NCBI GenBank assembly: GCA_035556715.1
Contig: DATMER010000016.1
Span: 1-64,000, forward strand
Length of the DNA: 64,000 bases
Source: DATMER01 sp035556715
Lineage (GTDB): Bacteria > Acidobacteriota > Thermoanaerobaculia > Multivoradales > UBA5704
Reading direction: 5' to 3'
The position numbers and the translations under genes were made by a program. Within the stretch, counting starts at the first letter, position 1, and each line of letters begins with the position of its first letter. The notes under the pieces were generated by a model. The model made no database searches. It was given only the letters and a program-made list of their open reading frames with translations, and was not told where the DNA came from. Of the stretch, positions 58,356 to 64,000 are shown in pieces.

Positions 58356-58986
58356 GCGTGTACTCCGTCCCCTCCCCCGGCCAGCCGATCCGCACCTTGT
58401 GCTTGACCTTGATCCAGCCCCGGGTGCGGACGCCCGGCTCGTAGATGGAGGCGGGGTCCTTCGCGATCAGGCCCTCCCAGCCTTGGGCGACAACTTCCTT
58501 CCAGGCTTCCAGGCCGTCGTCCGCCAGCCGGCGGGCCAGGACGATCGGGCCTTCCGCTCCCCTCACCTCCCGCTCCAGCACGGTCCGGCGGCGGCGCAGG
58601 GGCTCGCGCATCAGATCCTTCCCCCTTGACCAGAGGCAGTCGAAGGCCACGTACATCGGCGGCGTGAAGAGCTGCTCTTCGGGAGCGCCCCTCAGATAGC
58701 CGAGGTGGGAGACCAGACGCTCGTCGAAGACCGCGACCTCGCCGTCCAGGATCAGGGTCTTCGCCTTGAGTCCGGCGATCGCCAGGGCGATGTCCGCGAA
58801 CTGGCGGGTGAAGTCCTTCCGGTTGCGGCTGATGAGCTGGACGCGGCCGCCGTCCTTGAAGGCGAGCATGCGATAACCGTCGTACTTCTCCTCGTAGATC
58901 CAGCCCGGCTTGTGAAACGGTCGCTTCACCTCGTCAAGCAACATCGGGGGGAACGGCTCCGGAAAATTGGCCATGGCAGCGGCCAA
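58348..58986 (-). CDS. ATP-dependent DNA ligase, adenylation domain only (C-terminally truncated)
   Basis: The 212-residue protein is the nucleotidyltransferase core of a LigD-type ligase: catalytic lysine K34 in EEKYDGYRML, SRNRKDFTRQFADI, LILDGEVAVFDE, AFDCLW, EGLIAKDPASIYEPG and WIKVKHK (motif V). The OB-fold domain of ~100 residues that should follow motif V, and that closes on the DNA, is missing. The frame instead ends in a palindromic element a dozen residues after motif V. The protein could still be adenylated but should ligate poorly, unless a partner supplies the missing part. Alternative starts exist at Met5 and Met15. No Ku or polymerase/phosphoesterase LigD parts are nearby. Confidence 0.75.
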   Translation of the reverse strand: MAAAMANFPEPFPPMLLDEVKRPFHKPGWIYEEKYDGYRMLAFKDGGRVQLISRNRKDFTRQFADIALAIAGLKAKTLILDGEVAVFDERLVSHLGYLRGAPEEQLFTPPMYVAFDCLWSRGKDLMREPLRRRRTVLEREVRGAEGPIVLARRLADDGLEAWKEVVAQGWEGLIAKDPASIYEPGVRTRGWIKVKHKVRIGWPGEGTEYTRG

Positions 58987-59135
58987 TCCGCAATTTTTGT
59001 GCCTGAAACGTTACTAAAGAACCTTCTTTATCCTATTCCAACAATCGTACCCCCTTCCTACGACCGGGAATTGGCCAGATGTGACCAGTACTTGGCTCAT
59101 ATCTACGCAATCTTGGTGAAATTATCCTTCACCTA

Positions 59136-59164
59136 TTGACATCAAATCTCTAGACTCCTATCCT
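59136..59164 (+). promoter_or_regulatory. Strong sigma70-type promoter
   Basis: TTGACA (59136-59141), 17-nt spacer, TATCCT (59159-59164), in an AT-rich stretch (58987-59220) that holds no gene. Transcription would start near 59171, giving a leader of about 108 nt before the ATG at 59279. The leader includes a small GGCGCC-AATCAA-GGCGCC hairpin (59228-59245) and a pyrimidine run CTTCCC just before the purine-rich Shine-Dalgarno, which could mask it. Confidence 0.72.
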
Positions 59165-59278
59165 AAGCCGCATTCAGAGCAGTTCAACCGTGATATTCGG
59201 CTGAATAAAACGAGGTTATCCTCCGTAGGCGCCAATCAAGGCGCCACCGGTCTTCCCTCAGGGGAAAGGAGAACGAAG

Positions 59279-59680
59279 ATGGCCCGTATCCGGCAGTACA
59301 TGCACCGTATCAACGCTTGGATTCAGGGGACGTCGGCCGTAGACGCGAACGCGACTGACCTCCCGCACCTGATCGAGCCCAAGACGAGGCTGCAGGACCT
59401 CACCACCGAGGTCCAGGGTCTCTCCTTCGAGCAGGCCACTCTCGATGCGAGAAAGGGGGAGGTGACGAAGCTCCTGCAGCAGAGGCTCCAGGAGGGGGAC
59501 ACTCTCCTGGACTTCCTGCGGACCGGAGTGCGGGAGCACTACGGCTACCGCAGCGACAAGCTGATCGAGTTCGGGATCCAGCCGCTCCGCCCCCGGAGCA
59601 AGGCGCCGAAGGCGCCTGAGCCTCCGCCGGGTCCGGAGACGATGGCTCCCCCCACCTTCGCTCCTGACACTGCGCTGTAG
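59279..59680 (+). CDS. Hypothetical protein under its own strong promoter
   Basis: The 133-residue protein has a Shine-Dalgarno (AAAGGAG), a promoter with consensus -35, and a strong terminator, so it is well expressed. The sequence (MARIRQYMHRINAWIQGTSA, LPHLIEPKTRLQDLTTEVQG, LDARKGEVTKLLQQRLQEGD, FLRTGVREHYGYRSDKLIEF) predicts four helices in ~100 residues. A Pro/Ala-rich disordered tail follows (KAPKAPEPPPGPETMAPPTF). No membrane segment, cysteine or nuclease motif is visible. It stands between a defence-like cluster and the truncated ligase. I do not recognise the family. The structure and high expression would suit a structural or nucleoid-type protein, but this is a guess. Confidence 0.78.
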   Translation: MARIRQYMHRINAWIQGTSAVDANATDLPHLIEPKTRLQDLTTEVQGLSFEQATLDARKGEVTKLLQQRLQEGDTLLDFLRTGVREHYGYRSDKLIEFGIQPLRPRSKAPKAPEPPPGPETMAPPTFAPDTAL

Positions 59681-59692
59681 TCTGTCGTTCCC

Positions 59693-59722
59693 GGGGGGCG
59701 CGCTGTCACGCGCCCCCCTTTT
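59693..59722. terminator. Strong terminator between convergent genes
   Basis: GGGGGGCGCG, loop CTGTCA, CGCGCCCCCC, then TTTT. It ends 13 nt before the hsdR stop codon on the other strand and terminates the 133-residue protein gene. Confidence 0.88.
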
Positions 59723-59735
59723 CCAGCCTCCCCCG

Positions 59736-62700
59736 TCACACGACGCCCGCCCCCTCCCTACCCGTTGGCCGGTCATACGTGATCCCGAACACAGTGTCGG
59801 CCAGCCAACGTCGGAAGGAGTCGTTGTCGCTGAACTGTTTGAAAAGCTCGGTGTCGTCCTTGAGGACGGCGGTCATGACCCGGGCAAGCGCCTTGTCGTG
59901 CTCGATGCGGGCGTTCTGCGGGTCCGAGTTCTGCTTGGCATTTTGATACGCCGGATCGGCTGCCACTCTCGCCGGGATGTCCTCCGTGATCAGCCGGTGC
60001 ACGCGGTCCCGGTCGGTCCAGTCGACGTTGCCGAACTGGTCGTTGAAAACCTTGAGGATGTTTGAGAGACGGTCCAGTTCAGGATCCGGCTTGTGACCAC
60101 CTCCAGTCGTTGGAGCCGGTGCGATCTCGGCATTCTCGTCCGGTAACTGGATCTTCATCGCGGCCTGCTTCTCGGCCCGGTAGCTGTCCATGTCGATCGC
60201 TTCGAGGATACCCTTGGCGAGGTCCTCCTCCTTGGGGGCGGGCAGCTTGGGCACGAGGAAGGTTAGGAAGATGGACAGCTTCTCCCAACCCGCATTCGTG
60301 TACGGCAGGATCGAGGCGAGAAAGCCGTAGGTGCGGAGGAAGGCCTTGGCGTTGCCCTTGAATTCGACCTGTCCGTCCTCATCGAGCCGCTCCCGGTAAA
60401 TGGCCACGCAGGCATCCAGGATTGGATCGAGCCGCTCGCGGCCGGCGTTCTCCAGGAAGCTCTCGACGACGGCGTCGATATCGGCGTCCGTGTACACCTG
60501 GGCGTCGTCGAGCGTGGCCTTCAAGTCGTGCAGCTTGTTCGGATCGGTCTCCTCGCTGAGGACCGTCGTCCGGTAGTAGTCGGCGAACGCCAACTGGATC
60601 GTGTCCACGTTGTTCATGAAGTCGAGCACGAACACATCGTGCTTCTTCGGGTGCGCCCGGTTCAGTCGCGACAGGGTCTGGACCGCCTTGATTCCGGCAA
60701 GCGTTTTATCCACGTACATGGTGTGAAGGAGCGGCTCGTCGTAGCCAGTCTGGAACTTGTCGGCGCAGACGAGGAAGCGGTACGGGTGTTCGCGGATGCG
60801 GTCAACGATCGCGCTGCTGGGAAAGCCATTCAGGGAAGCTTCGGTGACCTTCCTGTCCCCATACTCGTGCTCGCCGGAAAAGGCAACGATCGCACGATAG
60901 GGGCTCTTCCGCTCTTCCAGATAGTCGCGGATGGCCAGGTAATATTGAATGGCGCGCTCGATGCCGCTGGTCACGACCATCGCCCGCGCTTCTCCGCCGA
61001 TCTTGTTGAGATCGAGCACCTGTTCGTGGAAGTGATCGACCATGATCTCGGCCTTGAGACGGATCGCGTGATCGTGGCTCTCCACGTAGCGCCGCAGCTT
61101 CTTCTTGGCCTTCTTGGTGTCGAACTCGGGATCGCTCTCGACCTTCTTGACCAGCTTGTAATAGCTCTCGACCGGCGTGTAGCTCTGCAGCACGTCGAGG
61201 ATGAACCCTTCCTGGATCGCCTGCTTCATCGTGTAGCTGTGGAAGGGGCGGTGCTTGACCTTCCCATCCTCCTCGAAGGCTTCGCCGAAGATCTCCAGCG
61301 TCTTGCCCTTGGGCGTCGCGGTGAAGGCGAAGTAGCTTGCGTTCGGCAGGAGCTTGCGCGACTCCATGATGCGGATGACCTTGTCTTCGGTGGTCTCCTC
61401 TTCCTCCTCCGCACCGACCTCCGAGAGGGCCATGCTGACCGCCGCCGAGGCTTGGCCTCCCTGGCTCGAATGGGCCTCGTCGATAATGATGGCAAATCGC
61501 CGTCCGCGGTGCTCGCTGCCGATCTCGTCGAGGATGAACGGGAACTTCTGCACCGTAGAGATGATGATCTTCTTGCCGCTCTCGATGAACCTCCGCAGGT
61601 CCCCGGAGTGGTCCGCGTGGCCGACCGTGGCGCCCACCTGGGCGAACTGCTTGATCGTGTCTCGGATCTGCTGGTCGAGGATGCGGCGATCGGTGACCAC
61701 GAGAATGGAATCGAAGACTGGCGCATCGTCCTTGCGCAGGCTGATGAGCTGATGAGCGAGCCAGGCGATCGAATTGGACTTGCCGCTCCCTGCCGAGTGT
61801 TGAATCAGGTAGCGCTGGCCCACACCGTGCCATTCGGCATCGGCCAGAAGCCGGCGCACCACGTCGAGCTGATGATAGCGGGGGAAGATCGGCACCTGCC
61901 GCTTGCGGCCGGTCTTCTCCTCCCGAGTTTCGATAATCTGAGCGTAATTCTCGAGGATGTCGGTGAGGCCATCCCGGGTGAGGATACGCCGCCAGAGATA
62001 ATCGGTCTTGAGGCCGATGGGATTCGGCGGATTGCCCGCGCCATGGTTCCAGCCTTGATTGAACGGCAGGAACCACGACTCCTTGCCCTTGAGATGGGTG
62101 CAGAACCGCACCTCGTGCTCGTCCAGCGCGAAGTGGACGACGCAGCGCCCGAGCTCGAAAAGCCGCTCGCGTGCATCGCGGTCCCGTATGTACTGCTGCA
62201 CCGCGTCGTCTACCGTCTGCTTGGTGAGGCTGTTCTTGAGCTCGAAGGTCGCGACCGGCAATCCGTTGATGAAAAGGGCCAGATCGAGCGCGAGCTGGGT
62301 CTCGTCGCGGCTGTAGCGCAGTTGCCGGGTGATGCTGAAGCGGTTCTGCGCGTAGCGCTCGGCGGCTGCCGGGTTGCCCGGGGATGGCGTACCGTAGAAG
62401 AGATCAAGATCGAGCGGTCCGTGCTTGACCCCGCGGCGCAGGACGTCCACGACACCGCGCCGGCTCACCTCGCCTTGGAGACGGGAGAGGAACTTGTGGC
62501 GGGTGGGGCTCTCCTGGTCGAGGTCCAGAGATTCCGCCGCCTTGGGCTGGGTCTCGCGCAGGAAGGCGCTGAGCTGAACGAGATCGACCGCGTACTCTCG
62601 GTTGTAGTCCTTGGGGTTGCCGAGAAGCCAGCCGGGAGCGTAGGCGGAGGGCCGCTCGCGGACCTCGCCCTCGGCCGATCCCGCCGGAGCAGCGCCCTCG

Positions 62701-62756
62701 GTCATGGCCGCGATGATGAGGTCCTCGAGGCCCTTTTCAGTGATGTCGGTGGGCAT
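59736..62756 (-). CDS. hsdR: Type I restriction enzyme, R subunit
   Basis: The 1006-residue protein has an N-terminal PD-(D/E)xK nuclease (D158, E172-L-K174 in GLPVATFELKN), a SF2 helicase core with Walker A HSAGSGKSNSIAWLA (320-334) and DEAH box IIIDEAHSSQGG (426-429), SAT-like FAFTATPKG, motif VI TLSRLNRAHP, and a helical C-terminal domain that binds the methyltransferase. HsdR translocates DNA and cleaves far from the recognition site when HsdM/HsdS find unmethylated DNA. No HsdM or HsdS lies downstream; they would be expected upstream, beyond the window, on the other side of DarTG. The stop abuts a strong terminator. Confidence 0.95.
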   Translation of the reverse strand: MPTDITEKGLEDLIIAAMTEGAAPAGSAEGEVRERPSAYAPGWLLGNPKDYNREYAVDLVQLSAFLRETQPKAAESLDLDQESPTRHKFLSRLQGEVSRRGVVDVLRRGVKHGPLDLDLFYGTPSPGNPAAAERYAQNRFSITRQLRYSRDETQLALDLALFINGLPVATFELKNSLTKQTVDDAVQQYIRDRDARERLFELGRCVVHFALDEHEVRFCTHLKGKESWFLPFNQGWNHGAGNPPNPIGLKTDYLWRRILTRDGLTDILENYAQIIETREEKTGRKRQVPIFPRYHQLDVVRRLLADAEWHGVGQRYLIQHSAGSGKSNSIAWLAHQLISLRKDDAPVFDSILVVTDRRILDQQIRDTIKQFAQVGATVGHADHSGDLRRFIESGKKIIISTVQKFPFILDEIGSEHRGRRFAIIIDEAHSSQGGQASAAVSMALSEVGAEEEEETTEDKVIRIMESRKLLPNASYFAFTATPKGKTLEIFGEAFEEDGKVKHRPFHSYTMKQAIQEGFILDVLQSYTPVESYYKLVKKVESDPEFDTKKAKKKLRRYVESHDHAIRLKAEIMVDHFHEQVLDLNKIGGEARAMVVTSGIERAIQYYLAIRDYLEERKSPYRAIVAFSGEHEYGDRKVTEASLNGFPSSAIVDRIREHPYRFLVCADKFQTGYDEPLLHTMYVDKTLAGIKAVQTLSRLNRAHPKKHDVFVLDFMNNVDTIQLAFADYYRTTVLSEETDPNKLHDLKATLDDAQVYTDADIDAVVESFLENAGRERLDPILDACVAIYRERLDEDGQVEFKGNAKAFLRTYGFLASILPYTNAGWEKLSIFLTFLVPKLPAPKEEDLAKGILEAIDMDSYRAEKQAAMKIQLPDENAEIAPAPTTGGGHKPDPELDRLSNILKVFNDQFGNVDWTDRDRVHRLITEDIPARVAADPAYQNAKQNSDPQNARIEHDKALARVMTAVLKDDTELFKQFSDNDSFRRWLADTVFGITYDRPTGREGAGVV

Positions 62757-62771
62757 GCTTGACGGTACCCG

Positions 62772-63824
62772 TCAGTTACCGGCAGTAGAAGTAAGCCATC
62801 CTCCCGACCGCAACCGCTCCGCCGCCAGGTCAATCTGCGCATGAGTGAACTGCTGTTTTCTTGGCGCCCACGAGTAGACCGCCTTCAATATGTCCTCACG
62901 ATCTTGCGCCTTCTCCTGAGTGGCGACCCAATGAACTGTCGTGAGGAGCTCCAGGCCGAACGGAGTTTCAAAGCCCTCGACCAAGTGTGCCACCCGGTCG
63001 AAGCGCTCATGAGTGTCCGGGTGAGCTTCCAGAAAAGACTCCGCATCCCGCACCGCACCGGGTACCGGAGCCAGTTGCTTGCCTGGTGCATCGCCTCCAT
63101 CGGCGTAACCCGAGATCAGGTGCCCTTCGATCTCGCGCAACACGTGGCGCAAGTTCTCCGCGTAGGGGCCGTAAGGGCCCTTTACATACCGCAGACGCAG
63201 CGGCTCACCAGCAGCCTGAAGGAAGTACATCAGCTTGTGTACTTCCAAGAGCGAGATCGACGGGTCCATCAAAGCAGCGAGATAACGGTCCATGAGGCCC
63301 AGCAAGGCGGCGCGGCCTGCCGTCATCTTGGGAACGTCGCTCGATCGGTTGGCGCGCGTGTCTGCCGGACCGCCCCCCGGTTCGAACACTACCGCCTCCA
63401 CCTCCGGCACAGCCGCCAGCGCACGCTCGATCAGGGGCCGAACTCCGGCCCAGTCGAGCCCTCCCAACCCGCTACCCAAAGGTGGAATGGCTATGGAACG
63501 GATGTTGCGTGCCCGGATTTCCTTTACTAGAGCCTCAAGCCCTGTCTCGATATCCTCGATACGGCTCTTGCCCCTCCAGTGGCGTTTGGTGGGGAAGTTG
63601 ATGATGTAGCGCGGGGAGGTTAGCTTGCCGGTATCGAATACGAACATGCGCCCCGGTTCCACCTCTTTCTTCAGGCAAGCCACCTCGTAAGCCTTGAAGT
63701 TTTCCGGGAAGGTGTTCTTGAACTGGAGAGCAATACCCCGCCCCATAACGCCCACACAGTTGACGGTGTTGACCAGGGCTTCGGCATCAGCCTTCAGGAT
63801 GTCGCCTTGCGTAAACCGGATCAT
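62772..63824 (-). CDS. darG: DarG-type macrodomain antitoxin (DNA ADP-ribosylglycohydrolase)
   Basis: The 350-residue protein starts with an ATG following GGAGG. Residues 1-~155 are a macrodomain (MIRFTQGDILKADAEALVNT, then VNCVGVMGRGIALQFK and IPPLGSGLGGLDW), with Lys80 (NFPTKRHWRGKSRIED) at the position important for catalysis in characterised DarG proteins. The remaining ~190 residues are the DarG C-terminal domain (LLEVHKLMYFLQAAGEPLRL, RYVKGPYGPYAENLRHVLRE), which binds and neutralises the toxin. DarG removes ADP-ribose that DarT attaches to thymidines in single-stranded DNA. It lies 13 nt after the toxin gene and 15 nt before hsdR, all on one transcript. Confidence 0.93.
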   Translation of the reverse strand: MIRFTQGDILKADAEALVNTVNCVGVMGRGIALQFKNTFPENFKAYEVACLKKEVEPGRMFVFDTGKLTSPRYIINFPTKRHWRGKSRIEDIETGLEALVKEIRARNIRSIAIPPLGSGLGGLDWAGVRPLIERALAAVPEVEAVVFEPGGGPADTRANRSSDVPKMTAGRAALLGLMDRYLAALMDPSISLLEVHKLMYFLQAAGEPLRLRYVKGPYGPYAENLRHVLREIEGHLISGYADGGDAPGKQLAPVPGAVRDAESFLEAHPDTHERFDRVAHLVEGFETPFGLELLTTVHWVATQEKAQDREDILKAVYSWAPRKQQFTHAQIDLAAERLRSGGWLTSTAGN

Positions 63825-63837
63825 GCGTCCTCCAATC

Positions 63838-64000
63838 TCAATAGTACCAGTCTCGGCGAACCTCGACGATAGGCCGGTGCTTCGATCCTGACAATGCCCG
63901 GAGCACACGGTTCCGAATCGCCTCAGACTGCACCCCGATGCGCCTCACGAGATGCCACGGAAAGAACTCACGCACCAGAAATTCGGCCTGCTTCCCTTCC
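63838..64000 (-). CDS. darT: DarT toxin, C-terminal fragment (window edge)
   Basis: Fifty-four codons are visible before the TGA at 63838-63840, continuing beyond the window. The residues KQAEFLVREFFPWHLVRRIG and VEVRRDWYY at the very end match the C-terminus of DarT, the NAD-dependent enzyme that ADP-ribosylates thymidine in single-stranded DNA. The catalytic glutamate and NAD-binding residues lie upstream, outside the window, so completeness cannot be judged. Linkage to the macrodomain gene at 13 nt confirms the pair. Confidence 0.85.
   Translation of the reverse strand, partial: EGKQAEFLVREFFPWHLVRRIGVQSEAIRNRVLRALSGSKHRPIVEVRRDWYY

Overview
The window is chromosomal DNA from a high-GC, diderm, aerobic heterotroph. 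It carries about 50 genes on both strands, and no rRNA, tRNA, CRISPR array, transposase or phage module was recognised. The gene content suggests an Acidobacteriota-like lineage: a DUF5916 outer-membrane protein, a sortilin/VPS10-like propeller protein, AceK, HEAT-repeat proteins beside an ECF sigma factor, a secreted S74-chaperone protein and a porin. This is an inference, because no phylogenetic marker is present.

1-5.9 kb: a glycoside-hydrolase-like gene broken by a frameshift, a secreted protein, a winged-helix protein whose 3' end runs into a 358-bp array with a 21-bp pitch, an orphan ribbon-helix-helix antitoxin with a perfect 14-bp inverted repeat over its start, and a GAF/AAA+ sigma54 activator. 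5.9-18.2 kb: a secreted S74 protein; a coupled acyl-CoA dehydrogenase/APH-type kinase pair resembling 4-hydroxyacyl-CoA catabolism; an ABC permease, ATPase, DUF3142 lipoprotein and TPR-like secreted protein; and a reverse-strand operon of three surface proteins. 18.3-24.8 kb: a compact operon for CoA-dependent aerobic breakdown of an aromatic acid, most like the 2-aminobenzoyl-CoA pathway (monooxygenase/reductase, hydratase, acyl-CoA dehydrogenase, CoA ligase, RidA).

24.8-28.05 kb: a visibly AT-richer accessory stretch with a second ~20-bp array, a YARHG protein, a chimeric DUF559/VanX-like gene and gene debris. 28.05-45.3 kb: a membrane glycosyltransferase-like protein, a DUF5916 protein, an ECF sigma/anti-sigma/HEAT/HEAT operon, a PLP decarboxylase, an FKBP, a methyltransferase-ferredoxin-MBL operon, a porin with a third 21-bp array upstream, a ModE-like regulator coupled to AceK, and a flavin-dependent halogenase-like enzyme. 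45.4-54.7 kb: a cold-shock gene with a structured leader, a Rieske oxygenase-permease-copper-radical-oxidase operon, a large BNR-propeller protein, and a YaiI-family protein.

54.7-64 kb: an IPTL-CTERM beta-helix protein, a 58-residue HxxxCxxC mini-protein, a protease-nuclease fusion, a DNA ligase cut short by a repeat element, and at the right edge a DarT-DarG-HsdR run that looks like part of a defence island.

Four non-coding themes recur: (i) three arrays of different sequence with a ~21-bp pitch; (ii) a dispersed CCCTCTCCC/GGGAGAGGG palindromic element at seven sites, one forming the N-terminus of a kinase and one supplying a ligase's stop codon; (iii) TAnnnT boxes 6-9 nt upstream of seven start codons that lack a Shine-Dalgarno, suggesting leaderless transcripts; (iv) long GC-rich hairpins starting CTGGGAGCGC.
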